Shown: positions 27,012 to 37,375 of the stretch, piece after piece
Numbering within the stretch: the first letter of the stretch is position 1
Layout of the letters: every line of letters begins with the position of its first letter
Source of the DNA: Streptomyces sp. ML-6
GTDB taxonomy: Bacteria; Actinomycetota; Actinomycetes; Streptomycetales; Streptomycetaceae
Reading direction: 5' to 3'
NCBI RefSeq assembly: GCF_030116705.1
Contig: NZ_JAOTIK010000001.1
Coordinates: 3,987,001 to 4,051,000, forward strand
Length of the DNA stretch: 64,000 bases
The notes under the pieces: model-generated
Database searches by the model: none
Seen by the model: the letters and a program-made list of their open reading frames with translations, nothing else
What the model was told of the DNA's origin: nothing
Translations under genes and position numbers: made by a program

Positions 27012-28043
27012 ATGGATTTCGCACCCACCGACGAACAGGCCGCCGCCCAGGGACTGGCGGCGCGGATCTTCACGGACCTGTCGACGCCCGAGCGCCTGGC
27101 CGGGGCCGGCACGGGTACGGACGCCGAGCTGTGGAAGAGCCTCTGCGCGGCCGGACTGGTCGCGGCCGTCGAGGAGATCGGCCTGCTCGGCCTGGTGCTC
27201 CTGTTGGAGGAACAGGGCCGGACGACGGCGCAGGTGCCGTTCGCGGCGAGCTGTGTGTACGGGGTGCTCGCCGTCGCCCGGCACGGCACCGACGAGCAGC
27301 GGGAACGGCTGCTGCCCATGCTCCGGGACGGCGGCACGGTCGCCACCGGGGCGTTCCCGGAACGGGGCGGGGTGCGGGCGGACGCCGAGGGCCGGCTGAG
27401 CGGTGTGGTGCCGTACGTGCCGTGGCTGCGGGACGCCGGTCTCGTGCTCGTCCCCGACACGGAGCGGCGGCTGTGGATCGTACGGGCCGGGGATCCCTGG
27501 GTGACGACGGAGCCGGTGGAGACCACGGCGCCGTGGTCGGCGGCCCGGCTCGTGCTGGAGGGGGCGCCCGGGGAGCGGATCGGCGGGGACGGGGCGTACG
27601 GGGAGGTGCTGGCCGCGGGCCGGACGGCATTCGCCGGGCTCCAGGCGGGGGTGTGCGCCGGCTCGCTGGCCCGCGCCGTCACCCACGCGAACACCCGGGT
27701 GCAGTTCGGGCGCCCGCTCTCCACCAAGCAGGGGGTCCTGCTGCGCGCCGCCGACGCCCACATGGACACCGAGGCGATACGGGTCACCGCGTACGAGGCG
27801 GCCTGGCGCCACGACGCGGGCTTGCCCTACCGGCACCAGGCGCTGACCGCCGCCTGGTGGGCCTCGGAGGCGGGCAAGCGGGTGGTGCACGCCGGGCAGC
27901 ATCTGCACGGCGGCACCGGCGCGGACCTCGACCACCCGGTGCACCGCCACTTCCTCTGGGGCCGGCAGCTCGACGCCCACCTGGGCTGCGGCAGCGAGGT
28001 GCTCCAGGAGCTCGGCGAGTCGCTGGCGGAGGAGGACGCGTGA
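27012..28043 (+). CDS. acyl-CoA dehydrogenase, second subunit
   Basis: 343 residues, starting one base after the previous TGA. Shorter and more divergent than the first dehydrogenase. It keeps TRAVTHANTRVQFGRPL-type and HGGTGADLDHPVHRHFLWGRQL segments (residues about 215 and 305), the latter being the FAD-binding HGGTG motif. Expected to form a heteromer with the 24738 product, as mycobacterial ChsE1-ChsE2 do; which subunit supplies the catalytic base cannot be settled by eye. Confidence 0.9.
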   Translation: MDFAPTDEQAAAQGLAARIFTDLSTPERLAGAGTGTDAELWKSLCAAGLVAAVEEIGLLGLVLLLEEQGRTTAQVPFAASCVYGVLAVARHGTDEQRERLLPMLRDGGTVATGAFPERGGVRADAEGRLSGVVPYVPWLRDAGLVLVPDTERRLWIVRAGDPWVTTEPVETTAPWSAARLVLEGAPGERIGGDGAYGEVLAAGRTAFAGLQAGVCAGSLARAVTHANTRVQFGRPLSTKQGVLLRAADAHMDTEAIRVTAYEAAWRHDAGLPYRHQALTAAWWASEAGKRVVHAGQHLHGGTGADLDHPVHRHFLWGRQLDAHLGCGSEVLQELGESLAEEDA

Positions 28044-28076
28044 TGAGGGCCGGCAAGGCCGCAAGGAGGACGTGCG

Positions 28077-28526
28077 ATGAGGGCCGGTGAGGAGCTGGCG
28101 CCACTGGAGATCGAGGTGACCCGCACCCTGATCGTGGCGGGCGCCCTCGCCTCCCGCGACTACCAGGACGTCCACCACGACGCGGAGACCGCCCGGCGGA
28201 AGGGGTCCCCGGACATCTTCATGAACATCCTGACGACCAACGGCCTGGTGGGCCGGTACGTCACCGACCGCCTCGGCCCCGCGACCGTGCTCCGCAAGGT
28301 CGTCATCAGGCTGGGCGCGCCCAATTACCCCGGCGACACCATGGTCCTGAGCGGCCGGGTCACCGCCGTGGGGGAGGACGGGACGGCCGAGGTGGCGGTC
28401 GTCGGCACGAACGGACTCGGACGGCACGTCACCGGCACCGTGACCGTCGGCCTCCCGGCAGCTCCGGCAGCTCCGGCAGCTCCGGCAGCTCCGGATGAGC
28501 GGAACGAGCGGGAGGGGGAGGCATGA
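28077..28526 (+). CDS. MaoC-like hydratase, ChsH1 type
   Basis: 149 residues with AGGAGG upstream. Single hot-dog domain. SRDYQDVHHDAETARRKGSPDIFMN (about 26-50) carries the Asp and His of R-specific enoyl-CoA hydratases. The C-terminus has (AAP)n encoded by four copies of CAGCTCCGG (28457-28494). The start region repeats the sequence ATGAGGGCCGG found 34 bp upstream, where an overlapping 15-codon frame (28043-28090) runs through the ribosome site. It overlaps the next gene by 4 bp (ATGA). Confidence 0.9.
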   Translation: MRAGEELAPLEIEVTRTLIVAGALASRDYQDVHHDAETARRKGSPDIFMNILTTNGLVGRYVTDRLGPATVLRKVVIRLGAPNYPGDTMVLSGRVTAVGEDGTAEVAVVGTNGLGRHVTGTVTVGLPAAPAAPAAPAAPDERNEREGEA

Positions 28527-29689
28527 GCATCCGCGGGGCCGACTCGCTCGGCGGCAGGGCGGCGGTCGCGGGCATCGGCGCGACCGAGTTCTCCAAGAAC
28601 TCCGGCCGCAGCGAACTCAAGCTGGCCGTCGAGGCGGTGCGGGCAGCCCTGGACGACGCCGGGCTGACCCCGGCCGACGTGGACGGCCTGGTCACCTTCA
28701 CCATGGACACCAGCCCCGAGATCACCGTCGCCCAGGCGGCCGGGATCGGCGAGCTGTCGTTCTTCTCCCGCGTCCACTACGGGGGCGGGGCGGCCTGCGC
28801 CACCGTGCAGCAGGCGGCGATGGCCGTGGCGTGCGGGGTGGCCGACGTCGTGGTCTGCTACCGCGCGTTCAACGAGCGCTCCGGCCGCAGGTTCGGCTCC
28901 GGGGTGCAGCGGCGGGAGCCCACCGCGGAGGGCACGGCGCTCGGCTGGAACCTCCCCTTCGGGCTGCTCACGCCCGCCTCCTGGGTCGCCATGGCCGCCG
29001 CACGCTATCTGCACGCGTACGGGCTGACGCCGGAGGCCTTCGGCCACGTCGCGGTCACCGACCGGCGCCACGCGGCCCGCAACCCGGCCGCGTACTTCCA
29101 CGGGAAGCCGATCACCCTGGCCGATCACGCGGCGTCGCGGTGGATCGTCGAACCGCTGCGGCTGCTCGACTGCTGCCAGGAGACCGACGGCGGCCAGGCG
29201 ATCGTCGTCACGAGCACCGAACGGGCCCGGGACCTGCGCCGCCCGCCCGCCGTGATCGTCGCCGCCGCCCAGGGGGCCGGCCGGATGCAGGAACAGATGA
29301 CCAGCTTCCACCGCGACGACCTGACCGGCCTGCCGGAGACGGGAGTGGTGGCCCGGCAGCTGTGGCGCGCCTCGGGACTCTCCCCCTCGGACATCGACGT
29401 GGGCATCCTCTACGACCACTTCACGCCGTTCGTCCTGATGCAGCTGGAGGAGTTCGGCTTCTGCGCGCCGGGCGAGGCCGCGGACTTCGTCGCGGCGGAC
29501 GCGCTGCCCCTGAACACCCATGGGGGGCAGCTGGGGGAGGCGTACCTGCACGGGATGAACGGCATCGCGGAGGCGGTCCGGCAGATCCGGGGCTCGTCGG
29601 TGAACCAGGTGGCCGGGGCGGCCCGGACCCTGGTCACGGCCGGTACCGGCGTGCCCACCTCGGGGCTGATCCTCGGCACGGACGACTGA
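28523..29689 (+). CDS. thiolase-superfamily acyl-CoA aldolase/lipid-transfer protein, Ltp2 type
   Basis: 388 residues. Thiolase fold without the usual nucleophilic Cys arrangement. The YDHF motif (GILYDHFTPFVL, about 295) and NTHGGQLGEAYLHGMNG (about 335) are the signatures of Ltp2, which performs a retro-aldol cut releasing propionyl-CoA from the steroid side-chain intermediate. It is the last gene of the overlapping block. The true substrate in this organism is unknown; steroids or other branched acyl chains are the plausible choices. Confidence 0.92.
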   Translation: MSIRGADSLGGRAAVAGIGATEFSKNSGRSELKLAVEAVRAALDDAGLTPADVDGLVTFTMDTSPEITVAQAAGIGELSFFSRVHYGGGAACATVQQAAMAVACGVADVVVCYRAFNERSGRRFGSGVQRREPTAEGTALGWNLPFGLLTPASWVAMAAARYLHAYGLTPEAFGHVAVTDRRHAARNPAAYFHGKPITLADHAASRWIVEPLRLLDCCQETDGGQAIVVTSTERARDLRRPPAVIVAAAQGAGRMQEQMTSFHRDDLTGLPETGVVARQLWRASGLSPSDIDVGILYDHFTPFVLMQLEEFGFCAPGEAADFVAADALPLNTHGGQLGEAYLHGMNGIAEAVRQIRGSSVNQVAGAARTLVTAGTGVPTSGLILGTDD

Positions 29690-29903
29690 CCGCACACGGC
29701 CCGGCCCCGTCCCGTACCCGTGAGGAGCGCCCCGCGGGGCCCGTCCGGCGCGGGCACGGGTCTCGGGGACGCCCCTGAGCCCCCTACGGCGGCGGGTCCA
29801 CCTTCAGGAGGTGGGGCCCGCACCACCCCTACACCCTGAGGGGGACGCGGTTTCGGGACCTGGGGCCGATCCCCCCGGCGGCGCCCGCTCCTAGCGTGGA
29901 GCC

Positions 29904-30626
29904 ATGACCACGCCAGTCTGCACGGGCGGCTCCGGGGGAGCCGCCGCCACCGGTCGTGTGCCGCACACGTCGTACCCGGTGCACACGCCGCCCAGCACGG
30001 GGCACGGCTCGTACAGTCAGCCGGGCTCCCACGGTCCACACGCGTCGCAGGGCGGAGCACACGCCTCGCAGAACAGCGCACACGCCTCGCACGGCGCGTG
30101 CTCCCCGTACGCGTCGCGGCCCCAGTACGTCCCGTACCCGTCGTTCTCCTCCTACGTACGGGCCAGAGGGCCCGTACTGCTGCGCACCGCGCGTTCGCTC
30201 ACCGCCAATCCGAGCGACGCCGAGGACCTGTTGCAGACCGCGCTGGCCAAGACGTACATCGCCTGGGAGCGGATCGAGGACCACCGGGCGCTCGACGGCT
30301 ACGTGCGCCGGGCGCTGCTGAACACCCGGACCTCGCAGTGGCGCAAGCGCAAGGTCGACGAGTTCGTCTGCGACGAGCTGCCCGAGCAGGAGGCCGTCCC
30401 GGCCCCCGACCCGGCCGAGCAGCAGACGCTGCACGACGCGATGTGGCGGGCCGTGCTGAAGCTCCCGGACCGGCAGCGGGCGATGGTCGTCCTGCGCTAC
30501 TACGAGGACCTGAGCGAGGCCCAGACCGCCGAGGTGCTCGGGGTGTCCGTCGGCACCGTGAAGAGCGCCGTCTCGCGGGCGCTCGGCAAACTCCGGCAGG
30601 ACCCGGAGCTGGCCCCGGTCAGATGA
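29904..30626 (+). CDS. SigE-family (ECF) RNA polymerase sigma factor
   Basis: 240 residues from ATG 29904. Residues about 75-150 are region 2 (FSSYVRARGPVLLRTARSL, NPSDAEDLLQTALAKTYIAWERI). Region 4 is at about 185-235 (LPDRQRAMVVLRYYEDLSEAQTAEVLGVSVGTVKSAVSRALGKLR, helix-turn-helix). The first 70 residues are low-complexity His/Ser/Gly (HASQGGAHASQNSAHASHG), unusual for such a short factor. No anti-sigma gene is adjacent, so control may lie in the tail or elsewhere. The gap before it (29690-29903) contains no gene. Confidence 0.9.
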   Translation: MTTPVCTGGSGGAAATGRVPHTSYPVHTPPSTGHGSYSQPGSHGPHASQGGAHASQNSAHASHGACSPYASRPQYVPYPSFSSYVRARGPVLLRTARSLTANPSDAEDLLQTALAKTYIAWERIEDHRALDGYVRRALLNTRTSQWRKRKVDEFVCDELPEQEAVPAPDPAEQQTLHDAMWRAVLKLPDRQRAMVVLRYYEDLSEAQTAEVLGVSVGTVKSAVSRALGKLRQDPELAPVR

Positions 30627-30832
30627 CCGGCCCTGGTCAGGTGCCCGGCCTCGGTCAGATGGTCGGCCTCGGTCAGGTCACCGGCCCGGATCCGGTCGCA
30701 CTGGCCCGGATCCGGCCACACCGGTCACATCGGTCACGCCGGGCTGCGCTCCGGTGACCAGGGGCGACGTCGAGGCGCTTGAGCGGGCCGCTTTTGCCGA
30801 ACGACACCGATTCGTGCTCCCCGGACTAGTGA

Positions 30833-30848
30833 CATACCGAGCGGTATG
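30833..30848. promoter_or_regulatory. palindromic operator upstream of the acyl-CoA ligase
   Basis: CATACCG-AG-CGGTATG is a perfect 7-bp inverted repeat 54 bp before the ligase start. Its form resembles operators of TetR-family fatty-acid repressors; the regulator is not in this window's immediate surroundings. Confidence 0.5.
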
Positions 30849-30901
30849 CGCGCAGAATCAGCGAAACCCTACTGCCGCGTAGCGCCCAACGGGAGGACGC
30901 C

Positions 30902-32551
<1,650 letters not shown>

Positions 32552-32717
32552 CCGGACGTCACCCTGATCTGACCGGCCGTCACCCGGGTCCGGCCGGCCG
32601 ACGGCCGGGCCTGGTCGGACCCGACCGGACCGGGCCGGACGCGGGCCCGACCGGGTCCGACCGGTCTCGCATCCGGATCTGACCGGGTCTGATCGGCCCG
32701 CGCCTGGCGGAACACAA

Positions 32718-32751
32718 CGAGGGCGGTACGGGCTCTCCCGTACCGCCCTCG
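32718..32751. terminator. bidirectional terminator between fadD and the receiver-like gene
   Basis: CGAGGGCGGTACGGG (32718-32732) pairs perfectly with 32737-32751 around CTCT. It lies between converging genes. The stretch 32552-32715 before it consists of short GACCGG-rich repeats without coding potential. Confidence 0.9.
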
Positions 32752-32766
32752 CCGCGTTCCGTCGGA

Positions 32767-33705
32767 TCAGTTCGTGCCGATCTTCGCGAGCAGGTCGACG
32801 ATGCGCGACTGGACCTCTTCGCTCGTGGAGCGCTCGGCCAGGAAGAGGACGCTCTCGCCCGAGCCGAGGTTCGCCAGCTCCGCCCCGGACATGTCGGCGG
32901 AGGTGTAGACGACCAGCGGGGTCCGGTTCAACTGGCCGTTGGCGCGCAGCCAGTCGATGATGCCGGCCCGGCGGCGGCGCACCTGCATCAGGTCCATCAC
33001 CACCAGGTTGGGCCGCATCCGGCCGGCGAGCGATGCCGCCTCGCTGTCGGTGGCGGCCCGGGCCACCTGCATGCCGCGCCGCTCCAGCGCCTCCGTCAGC
33101 GCCTCCGCGATCTCCTCGTGCTCCTCGATCAGCAGCACCCGCGGCGGGTGCTGCTCGCTGTCGCGCGGGGCGAGCGCCTTGAGGAGCACGGCGGGGTCGG
33201 CACCGTACGCCGCCTCCCGCGACGCCTGCCCCAGACCGGCCGTCACCAGCACCGGGACCTCGGCCGCCACCGCCGCCTGGCGCAGCGACTGGAGGGCCTT
33301 GCGGGTGATGGGACCGGTGAGCGGGTCGACGAAGAGCGCGGCGGGGAACGCCGCGATCTGGGCGTCGACCTCCTCGCGGGAGTGCACGATCACCGGCCGG
33401 TAACCGCGGTCGCTCAGCGCCTGCTGGGTGGAGACGTCGGGCGCGGGCCACACGAGCAGCCGGCGCGGGTTGTCCAGCGGCTCCGGGGGCAGCTCGTCGT
33501 CGACCGGCTGCGGGGACGGCCGGTTGGCCACCTCGACCGCACCGCCCGGACCGTCCAGCGGCTCCGGCCCCTCGGCGCCCTCGTCGGGCGCGCCTATGGC
33601 GAACGAGCGCCCTTCGGCCTCCGGCGCGGGGAGCCGCTGCCCCGGCACCTGGCCGTGCGCTGCCCCGGCCGGACCGTCCGGCGCCCCGGCGGACGGCGAC
33701 GGCAC
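32767..33705 (-). CDS. receiver-like C-terminal half of a split sensor/regulator protein
   Basis: 312 residues if started at GTG 33705, but no ribosome site supports an independent start and the frame is open further upstream. It contains two receiver-like modules: about 80-185 (RLLVWPAPDVSTQQALSDRGY, no acidic pocket) and about 190-312 (VLLIEEHEEIAEALTEALERRG, VVMDLMQVRRRRAG, VVYTSAD). The second keeps an Asp in MDLM, but the conserved Lys is Glu (LFLAERS), so normal phosphorylation chemistry is doubtful. It overlaps the kinase-like frame above by 112 bp in a -1 relation and most likely belongs to the same polypeptide. Confidence 0.7.
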   Translation of the reverse strand: MPSPSAGAPDGPAGAAHGQVPGQRLPAPEAEGRSFAIGAPDEGAEGPEPLDGPGGAVEVANRPSPQPVDDELPPEPLDNPRRLLVWPAPDVSTQQALSDRGYRPVIVHSREEVDAQIAAFPAALFVDPLTGPITRKALQSLRQAAVAAEVPVLVTAGLGQASREAAYGADPAVLLKALAPRDSEQHPPRVLLIEEHEEIAEALTEALERRGMQVARAATDSEAASLAGRMRPNLVVMDLMQVRRRRAGIIDWLRANGQLNRTPLVVYTSADMSGAELANLGSGESVLFLAERSTSEEVQSRIVDLLAKIGTN

Positions 33706-36700
33706 GGCCGGGGACGGCTGGGCCGCCTGGGGCCGGGCCGACAGGGGCGGGGACGGGGCGCCCTGCGCCGGGGCGCGGCCTGCGGGGCGTGCTCGTCCTC
33801 CGGCGGGGCGGCGAGCTTGCGGCGCCGCCCGGCACCGCCGGGCGCCTGGTTCTGCTGGTGCGCGATGTGCTGGGCGAACGGCACGCCCTGCCCGAGCGTC
33901 CGCACGCTGAACGCGCGCCCCTGCGTCGAGTCGGACGAATCACCGGGCATCGGGGCCTCCGCGGGCAGCGGCTGCCTGCGTGCGTCCTGCACGGGCGTCG
34001 CACCCCGCGCGGGGCCCTCCGCACCGCCCGCGGGAGCGGGAACGGCCGTGGTGCCGGTGGTGTGCGTGGTGTGCCCGGGGGCCTCGGCCCCGGCCGCGGC
34101 GTCCTCGGCGGAGCCACCGGGGACCTCGGAGCGCTCGCCGGGCGCGACCGGCACGGCCGGGCCCTGGCCCGAGGAGCCGTCCTCACCCCAGCCACCGGGG
34201 CCCTGGGGTTCCTGCGACAGGTGAGGCGGCTGGGTGTGCTGCGGCGCGGGCTGCGGCCCCACGCCCGGCCCGCCCTGTCCGCTCTGGGTGGCGGCCTGTC
34301 CCGGCTGCTGGGGGGCTTCGGGCCGGCGGGCCCGGCGCCGACCGGTCGGCATGGGGTGCGGGTGGGGCGGGGTGTGCCCCTCGCCCGGTGCGAGGACCAC
34401 GGCGTCATGGCGTCCGGGCAGCGAGGCGTCCGGATCGGCCGCCTCGGACGGGGACCGGTCGGCCTCCGCGGGCGGGAGCGCGAACGCCGTACGGGCCTCC
34501 GCGGGCCTGTCCTGGGCGGACCGCTCCTGGGCGGCGGCCAGCGCCCGCCTGGCCCTGCGCCCGGTCGGCTGCTGGGGCGCCTGCGCCGGGACGGGAGTGG
34601 AATCCGGCACCGGAGCGGGGACCGGGGAAGCGGCGTCCGGGGAGACCGGGGCCGAGGCCGGGGCCGGAGCCGTGTCCGTACCCGGGGCCTGCGCCGGGAC
34701 GGGGGCGGCGGCCGACAGGGCCGGCTGGTTCCCCGCGCCGTGCCGCGCCCGGTGACTGCCCGTCGGCACCGGCACCGGAGCCTGCTCCGGCACCTGTTCC
34801 CCGACCGGAACACCCTGCGGCGGCACGGTCCGGCCGAGCTGCGGACGGTCGCCGTCCCGCGCGTCGGCGTCCGCCGTGGCCGGGGCCGCGGGCAGCGCCA
34901 ACGCCTGGCCCGGGGCCTGCCGGCCGCCGGACTGCCCGGCGGCACCGGGCTCCTGTCCCTGCTCGGGCGACTGGAGCAACTGGGCGGGAAGAGGGATCCG
35001 GGCACCGCTCTCGGCCGGGCTGGGCCGTCCCCGCCTGCGCCCCGACCCCTGGGTCTGCTGGGCCCCGGCAAGCTCCTGCGGGTCGTAGGCGTTGCCGCCC
35101 TGCGACTCGTCCGCCCCGGGCCCGCGACGGGCCCGGCGCCGCCCGGTCGGCTCGGCCGCGGCCGGGTCACCGTCCGGACCGGGACCGCCCACCGAGCTCT
35201 CCAGGAACGCGTCCGTGGACGCCCGGCGCGCCCGCCGCCGTCCACCGCCGGTCTGCTGCCCCGCGGCCTGCTGCTGTCCCGTGCTCTCCGGGCTCCCGTC
35301 GCCGGACGGCGCACCGGCCTGCGGCCCGGCTTCCGCCTCCGGCCCGGACGCGGGCGGCACCACCGTGCCCGAACCCGCGCCCAACGGCACCTCCAGCACG
35401 TACGCGCTGCCGCTGGTCCCCGGGACCTCGTGGGTCTGGAGCACGCCGCCGTGCGCCCGCACGATCCCGCGCACGATCGGCTCGTGCACCGGGTCTCCCC
35501 CGGCGAACGGGCCGCGCACCTCGATCCGTACGACCTCGCCGCGCTGCGCCGCCGCCACGACGACCGTCGAGTCGACGTAGCCGCCGCCCGGCATCACCCG
35601 GGCCTTGCCGGTCGAGTCGACCCCGGCGACGTCCGCGACCAGATGGGCGAGCGCGGTCACCAGCCGGGCCGCGTCCACCTCGGCCTCGATCGGCGGCGCG
35701 TGCACCGCGAACTGGGCGCGCCCGGGGCCGATCAGCTCGACGGACGCGTCGATGCCGGCCGTCACGACCGAGTCGAGCAGCACGTTCGACTTGACCAGCT
35801 TCTCGGCACCGGCGTCCAGGCGCTGGTAGCCGAGCACGTTGTCGACGAGCGTGGTCATCCGGGCGTAGCCCGCCGCCAGGTGGTGCAGGATCTGGTTGGC
35901 CTCGGGCCACAGCTGGCCGGCCGGGTCGGCGGCGAGCGTGGCGAGTTCGCCGCGCAACTCCTCCAGCGGGCCGCGCAGCGACTCGCCGAGCACGGCGGTG
36001 AGCTGGGTGTGCCGGGCGGTCAGCGCCTCCAACTGCTCGGTCCGGGCCTCCAGCTCGGCCGCGTACCGCTCGGAGCGGTCGGCCAGTTCCGTGCTGTGCC
36101 GTTCGTCGAGCGCGGTGACCTCGGCGGCGTGCTTCCCGGTCAGCTCGGCGACTTCGGCCCGATGCTGCTCGATGAGCTCCTCGTAGGGCCTGCGGTCGGT
36201 GAACGTCATGACGGCGCCGACCAGCTGGTCCCCGTCGCGGACCGGCGCGGTGGTCAGGTCGACCGGCACCCGGGCCCCGCTCTTGGACCACAGGACCTGC
36301 CCGCGCACCCGGTGCTTGCGCCCGGACCTGAGGGTGTCGGCCAGCGGCGACTCCTCGTACGGGAACGGCTCGCCCTCCGCCCGCGAGTGCAGGATCAGCG
36401 GGTGCAGCTCCTGGCCGCCCAGGTCGCTGGCGCGGTAACCGAGTATCTGCGCGGCGGCGGGGTTGACCAGGACGACCCGGCCGTCCGTGTCCGTGCCGAC
36501 GACGCCCTCGGCCGCGGCGCGCAGGATCATCTCGGTCTGCCGCTGCGAACGGGCCAGTTCCGCCTCGGTGTCGACGGTGCCCGACAGGTCCCGCACGACG
36601 AGCATCAGCAGCTCGTCGCCCGAGTAGCCGCCGCCGTACCCGTTCTGGAAGTCGTTGTACGCGGCCTGCCCGTCCTCCAGACCGGCGCTGGTGACCTCGA

Positions 36701-36998
36701 CGGGGTACTCGGTCCCGTCGGTCCGGCGCGCGGTCATCCGGGTCGGCTTCGTACGGCCGCGTGCGTCGGCCGCATCGGGCCTGCGCATCGAACCCGGGAT
36801 CAGCTTGGAGTCGAACTCCGGCAGCAGGTCGAGGAGCCCACGCCCGACGAGCGCGGTGCCCGGCGTCTCGAACATTTCGAGCGCGATGGTGTTGGCGTTG
36901 ACGACCGTGCCGTTGCAGTTGACGAGCAGCAGCCCGTCGGGAAGGGCATCGAGTATGGCTGCGAGGCGAGCAGTGCCTCGGGACGGCCTGCTGCTCAC
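33594..36998 (-). CDS. PAS-domain histidine-kinase-like protein lacking the phospho-accepting His
   Basis: 1134 residues as read. PAS domains lie at about 8-130 (AILDALPDGLLLVNCNGTVVNAN) and 155-275 (ILRAAAEGVVGTDTDGRVVLVNPAA). A coiled coil follows (about 280-345, repeated AELxxxHxAE). The dimerisation region reads LGESLRGPLEEL where kinases have SHELRTPL, so the His is missing. The ATPase-like part (about 440-555) lacks a clear N-box but keeps GIVRAHGGVLQTHEVPGTSGSAYVLEVPLG. Residues 560-1070 are Pro/Gln/Ala-rich with recurring T-G-R-R-R-A-R-R motifs. From about 1073 the frame turns into Arg/Pro shadow sequence, pointing to a frameshift near 33770 that would otherwise join it to the receiver-like half. 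Confidence 0.8.
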   Translation of the reverse strand: MSSRPSRGTARLAAILDALPDGLLLVNCNGTVVNANTIALEMFETPGTALVGRGLLDLLPEFDSKLIPGSMRRPDAADARGRTKPTRMTARRTDGTEYPVEVTSAGLEDGQAAYNDFQNGYGGGYSGDELLMLVVRDLSGTVDTEAELARSQRQTEMILRAAAEGVVGTDTDGRVVLVNPAAAQILGYRASDLGGQELHPLILHSRAEGEPFPYEESPLADTLRSGRKHRVRGQVLWSKSGARVPVDLTTAPVRDGDQLVGAVMTFTDRRPYEELIEQHRAEVAELTGKHAAEVTALDERHSTELADRSERYAAELEARTEQLEALTARHTQLTAVLGESLRGPLEELRGELATLAADPAGQLWPEANQILHHLAAGYARMTTLVDNVLGYQRLDAGAEKLVKSNVLLDSVVTAGIDASVELIGPGRAQFAVHAPPIEAEVDAARLVTALAHLVADVAGVDSTGKARVMPGGGYVDSTVVVAAAQRGEVVRIEVRGPFAGGDPVHEPIVRGIVRAHGGVLQTHEVPGTSGSAYVLEVPLGAGSGTVVPPASGPEAEAGPQAGAPSGDGSPESTGQQQAAGQQTGGGRRRARRASTDAFLESSVGGPGPDGDPAAAEPTGRRRARRGPGADESQGGNAYDPQELAGAQQTQGSGRRRGRPSPAESGARIPLPAQLLQSPEQGQEPGAAGQSGGRQAPGQALALPAAPATADADARDGDRPQLGRTVPPQGVPVGEQVPEQAPVPVPTGSHRARHGAGNQPALSAAAPVPAQAPGTDTAPAPASAPVSPDAASPVPAPVPDSTPVPAQAPQQPTGRRARRALAAAQERSAQDRPAEARTAFALPPAEADRSPSEAADPDASLPGRHDAVVLAPGEGHTPPHPHPMPTGRRRARRPEAPQQPGQAATQSGQGGPGVGPQPAPQHTQPPHLSQEPQGPGGWGEDGSSGQGPAVPVAPGERSEVPGGSAEDAAAGAEAPGHTTHTTGTTAVPAPAGGAEGPARGATPVQDARRQPLPAEAPMPGDSSDSTQGRAFSVRTLGQGVPFAQHIAHQQNQAPGGAGRRRKLAAPPEDEHAPQAAPRRRAPRPRPCRPGPRRPSRPRPCRRRPPGRRTVRPGQRTARCRGSGSPRRRPKGARSP

Positions 36999-37375
36999 GA
37001 CGACGCTTCCTCCCTGATTACCGCACCTTGCCGACAGCGGGCCCCATCTTGCCCCTCGGGCCGCAGGCTGTCACTGGACGAGTCTAAAGGCAGCCGGGGG
37101 CCGAGGGACGGCGGATCAGGGGGAGCTCTCACCAAGGATCTGTGCATGTGGTGTACGACTCCTGCTCGTCATGTGCTGTCCGATGGCCCCGGCACGGCGC
37201 ACGCCGTGCCCGTCCGGGGCGACGAACCCCTGGTCACCGGGGCCGTCTCCCGACCCGTACCCGGAGCGGCCCCGTCCACTCGCCCGCGCCGCCGATCTTC
37301 CGGATCCACCGAATCCACCGGACTCATCGGACCGTTTCGCCGAACGGAGTCGAAGGCCGCCTCCCCGGGTGTTCC
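36999..37375. other. gene-free gap
   Basis: 377 bp between the kinase-like gene and the SSI-type gene. It holds the kinase promoter region and a Pro/Ser-rich pseudo-coding stretch, but I see no gene, RNA or clear hairpin. Confidence 0.5.
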
